Shown: positions 50,601 through 60,703, counted from the first letter of the stretch. The stretch is 64,000 nt of DNA from Puniceicoccaceae bacterium 5H (GCA_009772895.1 WOUP01000002.1:248001-312000), one strand, 5' to 3'. A program made the numbers and translations. Notes: generated by a model not told the origin, from the letters alone.

Positions 50601-51401
50601 CAGGTCCGCAACCCGGTAACGGGCGAGATGGAAGACTTTGAAGGTTCCGGGATTCAGTGGGAAGTCTTCAACTCCGAGGAGGTCAACAACCCGAGTATCT
50701 ACAAGTCGACGCCCAACGTGACGTTCGAAGACGAGACGATCGGGGTGGAGGGGCAGTTTATCTTTTCTCCCACCAAGACCTATCAGTTGATGTTCGAGTT
50801 CAGCCATCAGAAGCGTGAGATCGTCAACGGCGGCTTCCATATGGTTGACCCGGTGGCCTTGGATACGGGCATCAACTGGGGCACGGAATACGATCGGTGG
50901 GTCTACGTGCTCGGGCCGGAGAATTTTGAAGATCCCACGCGACCGTCGACTTTCAACGGCAAGGGCGTGGATGGCATCGACCTCTCCGGCGTGCCCGCGA
51001 CCAATCTGACCCTTTGGAACCGCTACAACTTCCGGGAGGGCCCGCTCGAAGGGCTCGCCACGGGTCTCGGCGTCCGCTGGGAAAGCTCGGTGCCCACCTC
51101 CGTCGAGATCGGCAGCACCAGTTATTCGACCGGTAGCGGCAGCAACCATTTGAGCTTCGTCAACTATCCAACGCCGGACCGTCCGGCGCGCTATACGCTC
51201 GAAGCCTTCGCCTCCTACGACTTGAGGGACTTCTTCGATATGGACTGGTCGATCCAGTTGAATGTGCGCAACTTACTGAACGACGACTATGATTACGTCA
51301 CCGCGGAATACGAGAACCCGACTGGGGGAATCGAGCGGCGGCGTTACGAGATCGCCTACCCGGGGCGCAGCTTCCGCCTCTCTGTAAAGGCGAAGTTCTA
51401 G
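47610..51401 (+). CDS. TonB-dependent receptor (large, Opitutae type)
   Basis: 'NTTSATGLNMAIRDLPVPVSVMNREYLDDL', 'RLEVVRGPQALLYGINVLSGVVNIIPKSP', C-terminal 'LNVRNLLNDDYDYV...PGRSFRLSVKAKF'. Confidence 0.94.
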   Translation: MTPFTLKHKLTLKYPFAESPQRLLFLFTLGFSAICPSYLAAQDSPSGDEVEDEDIFQLDPFTVDASQDDRYRSVNTTSATGLNMAIRDLPVPVSVMNREYLDDLQANDLDEALRYSAGVYTQSYQSNSTATATFAERSPSTIGDINDPFQNVINIRGFDVPNQQRGGFRVGASVPSWGIVLGGGTDDITRERLEVVRGPQALLYGINVLSGVVNIIPKSPLPEFQGETSVSVGSDGYFRSTADFTGPLLPDNVLNYRIMGAYQEQEDDRGIDYRDSDRSTIGLQLETNLWDERVSLLVEYVQGETETRGIGDQFFVDDGARNPNKSNFDWRNEYGELITFGRDDPTQSVTDDYGNEWGSPLVENPLHSQYYENGFEDLGRTYNISGPDTYRHQDERNLRAVLTLAPMDDLRFELGLYHTEMDVEVFDVDMAVLTDNTSPYIASIAPAGNPREPRANTWLQNPEMIAADAANDPIGYGITEAFAFPVQSDPQAVGYRYTYPVFSDPVEGTGPYYTEYERKYARYIWYKAPSGADSNQIRGRAVYNLDKDVFGVDANHTFIGGYHFIEDKIDQILGAPNDATSYSRYTSDALPYERGKEDSDPVYFRDSVFDFSPIRYTGQTLAIPGHRQVVTDGLAEAGIDNSLASVARSGYSEASLWFHGAYGIYTGQFWDDKLTIIAGMRHDSYQVKEKEKLVVVGRSSTAADRLTDNWVGYNPATYLDDSGNPIFIGYGDKPYEPLDYLPDELNNRIAQNIDAFRSEYPNGTIEYNFDHAQKYNTKMAGITYRVMDQLSAYFLYSEGVFPNTGYRNANDEAIEAEQTTNYEVGVRFDLFDQKLTGTISVFDIHRENAIYPWDDAPYPAYWHGGKLAQGDVDDANRFSPANADVDAYQDALTLGGNFRPRSYMIASAYLEKAFDEAGIPFPVGQDELIQSGDFQDYGGIGVTQSIAPYSDGVVDTYVIVNYEQIKEGDQMLGSYDQISEANAAVMRRAFEMAMNREQVRNPVTGEMEDFEGSGIQWEVFNSEEVNNPSIYKSTPNVTFEDETIGVEGQFIFSPTKTYQLMFEFSHQKREIVNGGFHMVDPVALDTGINWGTEYDRWVYVLGPENFEDPTRPSTFNGKGVDGIDLSGVPATNLTLWNRYNFREGPLEGLATGLGVRWESSVPTSVEIGSTSYSTGSGSNHLSFVNYPTPDRPARYTLEAFASYDLRDFFDMDWSIQLNVRNLLNDDYDYVTAEYENPTGGIERRRYEIAYPGRSFRLSVKAKF

Positions 51402-51524
51402 CCATCTTGTGAAGACCCGCCACTCGAGGCCTCGGCGGATTGGAGGGAGTTTAGATTGGAGGTAGATAGATCTCCCGAGCGCCTCGAGTGTTTTTTATTT
51501 CCAACAGACGACCTGCAAACGTCC

Positions 51525-53339
51525 ATGATCACGAAGTACGATTATTTAAATATCCTCTTTTACCTGCTGTTCATCTCGGGAGTCGGGATCTACTACATGT
51601 GGAAGAGCAAAAACACGTCCGATTATTTTCGGGCGGGTGGTCTGCTGCCTTGGTGGGTCACGGGTGCTTCGGCCTGGATGGCGAGTTTCAGCGCCTGGAC
51701 GTTTACGGGAGCAGCGGGCAAGATGTATGAGAGCGGCCCCTACGCCTTCGGTTTGTATTACTCGATGGTGGTGCCCTTGATCATCCTGCTGTTTTATACC
51801 TGTTATCGTTTTCGGCGGATGCAGGTGGTGACGCCTCTGGAGGCCGTGCGGCTCCGTTTCGGTCCGGCGTCCCAACAATTTTTCACCTGGGCGCGCCTGC
51901 CGTTCCTCTTGTTGTTCGGCGGGGTGGCCCTCAATGCCATCGGTGTGTTCATGGCGGCCCTATTCGATTTTCAGGTGCTGCCGGTGATTGTTGTGCTGGG
52001 CCTGGTGGTGACCTTCGTCTCGTTGCTGGGCGGTTCGTTCGGCGTGGCGGCCAGTGACTTCGTGCAGATGTTTCTGGTCGTGGCGGTGACGATTACCGTA
52101 GCGGTCCTGGCTTTGCAGTTGCCGGGGATCGAAGGTGTGTCCGGCATGATCCAGCAAGCGCCGGAGGCCCATTACGACTGGAGTGAGCTGGCGCGGCCAC
52201 AGTTCATTTTCCTCTGGTTCTTCGCACTGATGATTACGAAAACCTTCGAGGAAAACAGCATCGACAAGGCCGCCAAATACCTGATGGTGCGCGACGACCG
52301 CCATGCGCGCATGATGTTGATTATCCCCTTGGTGGGCACGTTGATCGGTCCGCTGATCTGGATCATCCCGCCCACCGTGGCGGCGATTCGCCACCCCGAC
52401 ATGGCCTCGCTGTTCCCGACCCTGCGCTTCCCGGAGGAAGCGGCCTTTGTGCTCACGGCGTCGGAAGTCTTGCCTCAGGGGATGCTGGGCCTGCTGATTT
52501 GCGGCATTTTCGCCGCCACGCTCACGACGATGGACGCGGGGCTCAATCAGGGTGCCGGGATCTTTGTGCGCAATTTCTACCTGCCTGTGATCAACCCGCA
52601 TTGCTCGGAGAAGCGCCTGTTGATCGTCAGCAAGATTTCTACCGGCGTGGCGGGGTTGATCATGATCGGCCTCGGTGTCATGTGGAGCCAATACCGCAAT
52701 TTGGGGCTGTTCGACCTCGTGAACCAAGTCGCCGTGAGCCTCAATGTGCCCCTCGTCGTCCCCCTGTTCCTGGGCCTGTTCTTCAAACGCACCCCGCCGT
52801 GGTCTACCTGGACGACGGTCCTGATCGGCTTGGTCTGTTCCTTTGTGGCCAAGTTTGTGATTCACCCGGAGATGATGAACGCGCTGCCGGGTTTCCACGG
52901 GCCGTTCACGACCGAGGAGGTGACCCAGTTTACGCTCTTCGCCACGGTGGCCCTCGTGGTGGCCGTCTGCACCGCCTGGTTTTTCTTCACCTCGCTGTTC
53001 TATGAGCGCAGTTCGGAAAAGTACAAGGCCTCGGTTGAAGAGTTCTTCGTGCGCCTGAAAACGCCGGTGGAAACGGAAGGGGATGCGGAAGAAAAGGAAA
53101 ACCAGGAAGTGGCACCTTCGATCGGCAAGTTGCTGGCACTCTACGGCACGTTCATCAGCGCTCTGGTTCTGATTCCGAACGATCTCGTGGGGCGGCTCTG
53201 CTTCCTGATCTGCGGCCTCGTCATGGTGATCTCGGGGGTGCTCATCTGGCGCTGCAACCGCAAGCCTCATTACGTGGTGGTGGAAGAGACGACCAGCCCG
53301 GATGGAGAAAGCCAACCCGCTCGCGTCGAGATCCGGTAG
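51525..53339 (+). CDS. Sodium:solute symporter (SSS family)
   Basis: 'DYFRAGGLLPWWVTGASAWMASFSAWTFTGAAGKMYESG', multiple TM helices; start MITKYDYLNILF. Confidence 0.93.
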   Translation: MITKYDYLNILFYLLFISGVGIYYMWKSKNTSDYFRAGGLLPWWVTGASAWMASFSAWTFTGAAGKMYESGPYAFGLYYSMVVPLIILLFYTCYRFRRMQVVTPLEAVRLRFGPASQQFFTWARLPFLLLFGGVALNAIGVFMAALFDFQVLPVIVVLGLVVTFVSLLGGSFGVAASDFVQMFLVVAVTITVAVLALQLPGIEGVSGMIQQAPEAHYDWSELARPQFIFLWFFALMITKTFEENSIDKAAKYLMVRDDRHARMMLIIPLVGTLIGPLIWIIPPTVAAIRHPDMASLFPTLRFPEEAAFVLTASEVLPQGMLGLLICGIFAATLTTMDAGLNQGAGIFVRNFYLPVINPHCSEKRLLIVSKISTGVAGLIMIGLGVMWSQYRNLGLFDLVNQVAVSLNVPLVVPLFLGLFFKRTPPWSTWTTVLIGLVCSFVAKFVIHPEMMNALPGFHGPFTTEEVTQFTLFATVALVVAVCTAWFFFTSLFYERSSEKYKASVEEFFVRLKTPVETEGDAEEKENQEVAPSIGKLLALYGTFISALVLIPNDLVGRLCFLICGLVMVISGVLIWRCNRKPHYVVVEETTSPDGESQPARVEIR

Positions 53340-53475
53340 ATGCCCTTCACTTTTGTCCTATGCCTGCTGGCGGGCGCTGCCTGACCGCACCCGGCATGGG
53401 AGTTTGTAGCCTGAATTCTATTACTGTGGACTTCCCGGGACGGCCCGGTGAAGCGCCATGCACATCTTTGACTGC

Positions 53476-54474
53476 ATGAAACCCAAAGCCATTTTTTATC
53501 TGGACGAAGACGCGCTCGAGCTGACCTTCGGTCCCGATGAGTCAACCGCCTTGTCTCGACTGGTCGACCTTCCATACCCTGCGCTGGTTCCGGCCCGGTT
53601 CGAACCCAGCTCCGACGTTTACGAAGATGTGGAAGTCATGATCACAGGGTGGGGAACGCGCGCCCTGACGGCCGATGTTCTCGACATGTTTCCCCGACTG
53701 CGCTTCATCGGGCACGCGGCAGGCTCCATCAAGGCCTTTGCGACCCCCGAAATGTGGGAGCGCGGTATCCGCGTGACCTCCGCCGCGCGGGCCAACGCCA
53801 TCCCGGTGGCCGAGTTTGCGCTTTCGCAGATCGTCTTCTGCCTCAAGCACGGCTGGCAGCGCGTGCGCGAGATCGAGCACAGCCGCCTCTATCGCAAGAA
53901 TGACGACGACATGCCGGGATGCTACCACTCGACGGTAGGCCTGCTCTCGTTTGGACTGACCGGGCGGCTGGTCTGCAATCTCCTGAATCATCTGGAGGTC
54001 GATGTGCTGGTCTACGATCCTTTTCTCGATCCGAGCGACGCGGCGGAATATGGCGTCAAGCTCGTCTCGTTGGAGGAGGTCTTTGCCCGGAGCGACGTGA
54101 TCAGCTGCCACACCCCGCTTTTGCCGGAGACGCACGGACTGCTGCGGGGAGAACATTTCCGCCGCATGAAGCCCGGCGCTACGTTTATCAACACGGCCCG
54201 CGGCAAGCTGGTGAACGAGCCGGAAATGATCGAGGTGCTGCAGGCACGTCCAGACTTGTTTGCGATGCTGGATGTGACGGACGAAGAGCCTCCGGTCCCG
54301 AATTCCCCGCTCTATACGATGGACAACGTGGTGTTGACGCCACACATCGCCGGGAGCTTGGGGCGCGAGTGCCGCCGGATGGGCGGGATGGTCGTAGAAG
54401 ACCTGAAGCGCTATTTTGCGGGTGAAGAGCTGGTTGGCGAACTGCGTTCACCGCAGTTGCGACACATGGCCTGA
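53476..54474 (+). CDS. D-isomer-specific 2-hydroxyacid dehydrogenase
   Basis: 'DVISCHTPLLPETHGLLRGEHFRRMKPGATFINTARGKLVNEPEMIEVL', 'NVVLTPHIAGSLGRECRRMG'. Confidence 0.93.
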   Translation: MKPKAIFYLDEDALELTFGPDESTALSRLVDLPYPALVPARFEPSSDVYEDVEVMITGWGTRALTADVLDMFPRLRFIGHAAGSIKAFATPEMWERGIRVTSAARANAIPVAEFALSQIVFCLKHGWQRVREIEHSRLYRKNDDDMPGCYHSTVGLLSFGLTGRLVCNLLNHLEVDVLVYDPFLDPSDAAEYGVKLVSLEEVFARSDVISCHTPLLPETHGLLRGEHFRRMKPGATFINTARGKLVNEPEMIEVLQARPDLFAMLDVTDEEPPVPNSPLYTMDNVVLTPHIAGSLGRECRRMGGMVVEDLKRYFAGEELVGELRSPQLRHMA

Positions 54475-54507
54475 GCCTGTGATCTCAGGGAAGTATTGTC
54501 ATAGCGA

Positions 54508-54533
54508 GAGGCGCCTTCGAGGGAGGGCGCCTC
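54508..54533. terminator. Hairpin between convergent genes (possible bidirectional terminator)
   Basis: GAGGCGCC...GGCGCCTC. Confidence 0.5.
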
Positions 54534-54553
54534 TTCGGCTGGAAACAGATAGC

Positions 54554-55597
54554 TTACGCCGAGCAGCGTTTACGGGCATAGGGCAGGGAGGCGCCGTCGA
54601 CCCAGGAGCCTTTGACCAGGATCTCGCGGTAAAGCTCCTTCGGGCCACGATCGTTGTCGTGGATCAACGTTAACAGTTGGAGAACCGCAACGCGGCCGAT
54701 TTCGCGCGGGTTCTGGTTGATCCCGGCATCTGCATGGCCATCCAGCACGCTGGTCACCGCCACGGGAATATCTGCAGGTACCCGGCAGCCCAGTTCGCTG
54801 AGCAGTTGGGGCACTTCGGCCGAACTGCTGAAAATCGAGTCCGGCTGGTTTTCGTCCAGCCAACGCTTCAGCGCCTGCTTGTTCTGTTCGAGCTTGCCGT
54901 CCTCGAGGTAAAGGATTGGCAAGCGTTCGTCAGGCGGCACTTCGAGTTGGGCCTTGATATAGCCGGCGTCGAAAAGCCAGTAGTCGTTCGCCGTCATCGC
55001 AAAGCCGATGCGTCGGTAGCCGCGTTTGCGCATTTCGCGAAAGCCGAGCATGCCGTTGAAGAGCTGGTCGGACGACACGGTGTGGCCTACGGGGGTTTGC
55101 AGGGAGTGCCCGAACTTGATGATGGAAAACTCGTTCCAGTCAAAACCATCCATGTTCCGAGCCTCCCGGTGTGGCGGCAGGAGCACGCCGTCGATGCCGC
55201 GGGCTTTGAGGATGGATTGCAGCCGCTGCGGGCGCATCCCGTTGCCGCAGGAAAACTCGTAAAGGCGAAAGCCGAATTTTTCGGCGGCTTCGGCCGCACC
55301 CTGGTAATACTGATCGAACTCGTCGAGATGCCGCAGCATGGCTGGATCGGTCCAGAAATTGAGCCAGGCGATCGCGCCGTGCTGGGCACGCACTTGCGTC
55401 GTGTGGCGCATTTGAGCCAGGGCGCTGGCGGCCGAGCTGGGTCGGTAGCCCATGGAGGCCGCCACCTTCTGAATTTCTACCTGCCGGTAATGAGGAATCT
55501 TGGGATCGCCGCGCAGGGCGAGGGATACGGTGGCCTGAGTTAGTCCTAACGCCTTTGCGACGTCACGTTGGGTAACCGGGCGAGTAGCAGTTTCCAT
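54554..55597 (-). CDS. LacI-family transcriptional regulator
   Basis: HTH 'VTQRDVAKALGLTQATVSLALRGDPKIPHYRQVEIQKVAASMGYRP', periplasmic-binding-like effector domain. Confidence 0.94.
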   Translation of the reverse strand: METATRPVTQRDVAKALGLTQATVSLALRGDPKIPHYRQVEIQKVAASMGYRPSSAASALAQMRHTTQVRAQHGAIAWLNFWTDPAMLRHLDEFDQYYQGAAEAAEKFGFRLYEFSCGNGMRPQRLQSILKARGIDGVLLPPHREARNMDGFDWNEFSIIKFGHSLQTPVGHTVSSDQLFNGMLGFREMRKRGYRRIGFAMTANDYWLFDAGYIKAQLEVPPDERLPILYLEDGKLEQNKQALKRWLDENQPDSIFSSSAEVPQLLSELGCRVPADIPVAVTSVLDGHADAGINQNPREIGRVAVLQLLTLIHDNDRGPKELYREILVKGSWVDGASLPYARKRCSA

Positions 55598-55711
55598 GTG
55601 AACAAGGGATACGCCTGTCCGTGATACAGGCTGTGGAGGGGGAAGGGGCGGAGCGGAAAGCTGCAAAACAAGGTGCCGCCGAGGCAGATTTGTCGCAATC
55701 TCAAGCTCCGG

Positions 55712-55723
55712 TTATGCGGATAA
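55712..55723. promoter_or_regulatory. Candidate LacI operator between lacI-like and heparinase-like genes
   Basis: TTATGCGGATAA. Confidence 0.6.
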
Positions 55724-55897
55724 ACGACTGGCACCGTCGACGCAAGGTAATCTGTCGATTCAGATCGGTTTGTAGCAGCGGTGAAGCCCGAACCGTGTTT
55801 TCCCGCTGCTCCCTCCGGTCGAAACCGGCTCGTCCTGAGCCTACTTGGCCCTAGCCTGTTCTGCCGGTAGCTCCAGCCCCCAAGACTACTTCGATAT

Positions 55898-58510
55898 ATG
55901 CGATACCTCCTTGCTTCTTTATGCTCGCTCGCGGCAGCCGTGGGCTTGCACGCAGACTATCCCCAGATCCTCGTCACGCCCGACGATCATGCCGCCATGG
56001 TGCAAAAGGTGGAAGACGCTCCCTGGGCCTCCGCTGCCTATGAAAAGCTGAAGGCCCGGGTGGATCATTACCTCGCGCAGACGCAGGACGATCCGGACTG
56101 GGCGGTCTCGCGCCTGGCCATGAACTGGGATACGCACTACGAGGTACCGGTTACGACCGGCAGCCGCTGGGCCGGGGGCCGGGGCCATGCGCCTGTGCCC
56201 ACCCCGCGCTTTGCCGGCGCACGCGACTGGGAGACGGATTACCTGATGCCGGAGACCATCGAGGACTACAAACCCTACAACGATCAGGGCGGCAAGATCT
56301 GGCTCTACAACGAAAAGAAGGGCGAATACGAGTGGGTGGAGCCCCGCATTACGGGGCACATCATCGAGAAGATGAACCGCTCCCTGATGTCTCTCGCGGC
56401 TGACGCCGGCTTTGTCTATTGGATGACGGGCGAAGAGCGCTACGCGGCTTTTGCGAGCAAGATCCTGTGGGCCTATATGGAAGGCTTTTCCTACGTTGAG
56501 GATCCCGCGATCGAGCCCGAGGACAAAGGTTCGGCGGCGATCATCGGCACCACCAGCTTTGAGGTGATCCATGAAGACATCGTGACGCCCTTGAGCCTCG
56601 CCTACGACTTTTGCCACGATTACCTGCAGGCACAGGGCAAGGATGTGAGCCTCGTCGACCAGGGGCTGAAGCGCATGATCGATCGCGTGATCGAAGGGGG
56701 CAGCGCCGAAGGCAACTGGAACCTCAACCAGTCGCGCATCATCGCCTATGGTGGTCTGGCGCTCGGCCCCAACGAGGCTTATGCCGACGGCAAGGGCCGG
56801 CCCTACTATGTGGACGTGGTGTTGGACGGCGACCTGCCACATCAGCGGGGCATCGTGAGGGTGGTGCAGGACGCGATCGACGAGCAGACCGCGCTCTGGC
56901 CGGAAGCCCCTGGCTACGGCTTCGGCACGGCCCGGGACATTCTGCTGATCGCGACGCTGATGGGCACCGATCCCGAGGGGCAGAAGGTGCTGCAGTCCCC
57001 CCTGCTCAAGCGCGCAGTGCCGGCACAGACGCAGCTCATTTACCCCAACGGGTGGTCTACCGCGTTGGGGGACACCTACCACACGCGCCTGAACGCCGAA
57101 GCCGCCGAATTGATGATCTCCGCTGCACGCAGCCAGGGAGATGCGGGGCTCGAGCGCCAGTTGTCGGGCCTGCTGAAGCGTGAGATCGCCGACGGGCAGT
57201 ATGACCGCAACGCCCAGTCTGGGCTGGTCTCGTTGACCAAGTTCGTGGACCGCATCGCGGACGTGCCGCCCTTGGTCTCGCCGGAACGCACGAGTTGGGG
57301 CAAGCCGCTCAACATTCTCATCCAGCGTAATTTCGGACCGGATAAAGATGCCGCTATCGCAGGTGCGTTGTACGGGACCGATGGCGGCCACGTGCATGCC
57401 AATGGGCTGGCAATGGAGTTATATGGGGCGGGGTACGTCCTGGGCCCCGACCTGGGGCGGGGCAGCAGCTACTGGCAGCCCGACCAGGCGCAATACTACT
57501 CTCAGCCGCCCTCTCACAACACTGTCATCGTTAACGGCGTCTCGAACTACCCGGCGCATGGCGAGGGACACATCCCGATGGAAGTTGTGGCGGTGGAGCC
57601 CGCGGTCGGCGCCGAACCCCTGAGCGAACGTTTTGGCTTTGCGGAAGCGAGCTTTGCCTACCCCGACCCGGAGGCAAAACAGCAGCGCACGTTGGCATTG
57701 GTTCGGGTGGATGATGACGCGGCGTTCTTCGTCGATATCTTCCGCTCGTCGGTCGAGGCCAAGGGCGACGCATTCCACGACTATCTCTACCACGCCATCG
57801 GCCAGCAGGCCGCGTTTTGGGATGCCGAAGGCCAGGCCCTGCCGTTGAAGCCTTCGAACGATCTCACCTCCGCGCAAGGCTTGCTGGACGGTTACGACTA
57901 TCTGGAGAACGAGCGTTCGGCGACGACAGCCGGGGCTATGCACGCGCGGTTTACGCTGGATCCGGAAGACGGCACGCCTGCTCGCGCGATGGATCTCTGG
58001 ATGCCGGGCCAGTCAGCGCGCACGTTCTATTCCGTAGATGGCCCGGGTTGCCGTGCCTTGCGGGGAGTCCTGCCCGACAAGTTCATGGAATTGCCGATGC
58101 CGACCCTCGTCGTCCGACACGAGGGGGATGCCTGGGAAAAGCCCTTTGTCGGGATCTACGAGCCCCATTTCGCTCCGGTCGATGCGACGATCCACGCGGT
58201 GCAACCGGCCAAGGTGAAGAGCCGTCAGCGTGGGGCGGTGGCCTATTGGATCGAGGGGGAATCCGTGCGCGGGCCCTATCGCGTGCTGGTGATGCAGAAT
58301 GATGCCGCAGACGCGATCAGCAAGGTGGGAGACGTGACCCTGCACGGGAGCCTTGCCCTGGTGTTATACCGCGATGGCGAGATCGTGGAAGCTTATCTGG
58401 GGCACGGGGAACGGCTCGAGACTTCCGCCGGAACCGTCGAGGCCAAGGGCGCGAGTCCTGCTTCGGCCACGCTCTCGGTGGCACCTTTCGACGGCATCTT
58501 TGCACGCTAA
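55898..58510 (+). CDS. Secreted heparinase II/III family (polysaccharide lyase-like) protein
   Basis: Signal peptide 'LLASLCSLAAAVGLHADYPQILVTPDDHAAM', 'NWNLNQSRIIAYGGLALG', 'GTDGGHVHANGLAMELYGAGYVLGPDLG', 'PSHNTVIVNGVSNYP'. Confidence 0.85.
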   Translation: MRYLLASLCSLAAAVGLHADYPQILVTPDDHAAMVQKVEDAPWASAAYEKLKARVDHYLAQTQDDPDWAVSRLAMNWDTHYEVPVTTGSRWAGGRGHAPVPTPRFAGARDWETDYLMPETIEDYKPYNDQGGKIWLYNEKKGEYEWVEPRITGHIIEKMNRSLMSLAADAGFVYWMTGEERYAAFASKILWAYMEGFSYVEDPAIEPEDKGSAAIIGTTSFEVIHEDIVTPLSLAYDFCHDYLQAQGKDVSLVDQGLKRMIDRVIEGGSAEGNWNLNQSRIIAYGGLALGPNEAYADGKGRPYYVDVVLDGDLPHQRGIVRVVQDAIDEQTALWPEAPGYGFGTARDILLIATLMGTDPEGQKVLQSPLLKRAVPAQTQLIYPNGWSTALGDTYHTRLNAEAAELMISAARSQGDAGLERQLSGLLKREIADGQYDRNAQSGLVSLTKFVDRIADVPPLVSPERTSWGKPLNILIQRNFGPDKDAAIAGALYGTDGGHVHANGLAMELYGAGYVLGPDLGRGSSYWQPDQAQYYSQPPSHNTVIVNGVSNYPAHGEGHIPMEVVAVEPAVGAEPLSERFGFAEASFAYPDPEAKQQRTLALVRVDDDAAFFVDIFRSSVEAKGDAFHDYLYHAIGQQAAFWDAEGQALPLKPSNDLTSAQGLLDGYDYLENERSATTAGAMHARFTLDPEDGTPARAMDLWMPGQSARTFYSVDGPGCRALRGVLPDKFMELPMPTLVVRHEGDAWEKPFVGIYEPHFAPVDATIHAVQPAKVKSRQRGAVAYWIEGESVRGPYRVLVMQNDAADAISKVGDVTLHGSLALVLYRDGEIVEAYLGHGERLETSAGTVEAKGASPASATLSVAPFDGIFAR

Positions 58511-58521
58511 GGCTTGAGGCG

Positions 58522-60672
58522 ATGAGCGATATTCTGGCAGATCACCGTTTCGGTGACACCGTTGCACGCTATCGGCACGACCCCGAGAACGGTCGGGTGG
58601 GGCTCGAATTGTTGCCTCAAAGCAGGCTGGCCGAGGCGGTCACGCGCCGTGAAACCCTGCGCGGCCTGCCTTTTATCGACGCCATGCCGGGAGATGATCC
58701 TTGGCCGGCGTCCAGCCTCGACTCGCTCGTGCAGGTCAAGCTGGCAGGCGAGGGCTACACCGAGGGTTTTGCGCAAGGGCATACCATGCGACAGTCGCCT
58801 TCGACCTTCGCTTTTCGCTACGTGGGCCAGACAGTGGCGGACGAGACCGTGGAAACGGTGCTGCGGCGCGAAGACGGCTGCGAGCTGCGCCATCGCCTGA
58901 TTTATGCGCCACGGTCCGGCACCTTCCGCATCGAAAGTCGTTTCCACAACGGCAGTAGCCACGCGGTGACGCTCGAGATGCTGAGCAGTTTTTCTTTGGG
59001 CAACATCACCCCTTTTGCAGTGGACGATGCTCCCGGCCGACTGCGGGCTCACCGTTTCCGGTCGGTCTGGAGTGCGGAAGGGCGGTTGGAGTCCCGCAGC
59101 CTGGAGGAGCTGCACCTCGAGCGCTCCTGGAGTGGCGCGGGCGCTTTTAGCGAACGCTTTGGGCAGGTTGGCTCCATGCCGGTGCGGCGCTGGTTTCCGT
59201 TTCTGGCGCTCGAAGACACGCAGACGGGCGTCTGCTGGGGGGCACAACTGGCGTGGGCCGGGTCCTGGCAGATGGAGATCTTTCGACAAAACGACGACGT
59301 GGCCATGTCCGGCGGTTTGGCGGATCGCGAATTCGGGCATTGGATGAAGACGCTGCCGCCGGGGGAAACGCTGGAGGCGCCGCCGGCGACGTTGGCCTGC
59401 GTGAGCGGTGGCCTGGGAGATCTCTGCGATCGTCTCGTCTCGGCGCAAGCAGCCGCGCTGGCCACGCAACCGGAGGTCGAACGCGATTTGCCGATCGTCT
59501 TCAACGAGTGGTGCACGACCTGGGGCGAGCCTCAGCATGAGCGCCTGCTCGCGATTGCGGAGCGCCTGGCCATGACGCCCACGCGCTATCTGGTGATCGA
59601 TGCGGGCTGGTACAAGCTCGATGGCGGCAGCTGGAGCACCGGCCACGGTGACTGGCAGCCCAACGCGCGACTTTTCCCCACTGGCATCGAAGGGACTGCG
59701 GCCGCCATTCGCGCGCGCGGCCTGATCCCGGGACTCTGGTTTGAAATGGAGACGGTCGGGGAGACCTCGGAGGCCTACCACCGGCAGACGGACCTGCTGC
59801 TGCACCGCGATGGTGTGCCGGTGACGGTGCGTGGTCGGCGGTTCTGGGACCTCACCAACCCGGCGGCGGTGGACTACCTGACGACGCACGTGATCGACCT
59901 GCTTGAGCGCGGTGGTTTCGGCTACCTGAAGGTGGACTACAACGAGACGATCGGTCTCGGCTCGACCCACCCTGATTCCCTTGGGGAGGGGCTGCGGCAG
60001 CACATCGAAGGGGTCCATCGCTTTTTCGAGCGCATTCGGGCGCGTTTACCCGATCTGGTGATCGAGAACTGTTCCTCCGGCGGGCACCGACTGGAGCCGT
60101 CGATGATCGGGCGCACGGCCATGTCTTCCTTTTCCGACGCGCACGAGTTGGTGGAGATCCCCTTGATTGCGGCCAATCTGCATGCGCTGATGTTGCCGCG
60201 GCAGTCGCAGATATGGGCTGTGCTGCACGCGGCCGATAGCCAGCGTCGGCTGGTCTACAGCCTCGCCGCCACCTTCTTGGGCAGAATGTGTCTCTCCGGC
60301 GAAATCGACCGACTGGACGATGCGCAATGGAGGACGGTGCTCGCGGCCCAGGCGCTCTACGGCGAAGCGGCTCCGGTGATTCGCGCCGGCAAAAGCGTGC
60401 GGTATGGCCAGTGGGGATCGAGCTGGCGCTACCCTACCGGCTGGCAAGCCGTCGTGCGCCACGGGGAGGATAACTGCGTGTTGTTGGTGCTCCACGCTTT
60501 CGCGAATGCGCCGGACCAAGTGGAGATTCCCCTGCCCGAAGGGACATGGACCGTTTTGCGCATCTTCGGCGAAGAGGTGTCGGATTGGCGGCTCCGTGCC
60601 GAAGGGATCCAGGTGACGGTACCCGGTGATTTCTCGGCGGTGGTGCTGTTGCTGGAGCCTCATCACGGTTAA
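58522..60672 (+). CDS. Alpha-galactosidase (GH36/melibiase-like)
   Basis: 'FNEWCTTWGEPQHERLL', 'YLVIDAGWYK', 'GLWFEMETV', 'FGYLKVDYNETIG', 'IENCSSGGHRLEPSMIGRTAMSSFSDAHE'. Confidence 0.92.
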   Translation: MSDILADHRFGDTVARYRHDPENGRVGLELLPQSRLAEAVTRRETLRGLPFIDAMPGDDPWPASSLDSLVQVKLAGEGYTEGFAQGHTMRQSPSTFAFRYVGQTVADETVETVLRREDGCELRHRLIYAPRSGTFRIESRFHNGSSHAVTLEMLSSFSLGNITPFAVDDAPGRLRAHRFRSVWSAEGRLESRSLEELHLERSWSGAGAFSERFGQVGSMPVRRWFPFLALEDTQTGVCWGAQLAWAGSWQMEIFRQNDDVAMSGGLADREFGHWMKTLPPGETLEAPPATLACVSGGLGDLCDRLVSAQAAALATQPEVERDLPIVFNEWCTTWGEPQHERLLAIAERLAMTPTRYLVIDAGWYKLDGGSWSTGHGDWQPNARLFPTGIEGTAAAIRARGLIPGLWFEMETVGETSEAYHRQTDLLLHRDGVPVTVRGRRFWDLTNPAAVDYLTTHVIDLLERGGFGYLKVDYNETIGLGSTHPDSLGEGLRQHIEGVHRFFERIRARLPDLVIENCSSGGHRLEPSMIGRTAMSSFSDAHELVEIPLIAANLHALMLPRQSQIWAVLHAADSQRRLVYSLAATFLGRMCLSGEIDRLDDAQWRTVLAAQALYGEAAPVIRAGKSVRYGQWGSSWRYPTGWQAVVRHGEDNCVLLVLHAFANAPDQVEIPLPEGTWTVLRIFGEEVSDWRLRAEGIQVTVPGDFSAVVLLLEPHHG

Positions 60673-60703
60673 GGCCGCCGGAGCACGGTCCTTTCTTCGC
60701 TGA

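Noticed and set aside
48021-51149. 1042-aa minus-strand ORF antisense to the second TonB receptor
   Set aside because: Antisense shadow; the receptor frame has plug and barrel motifs.
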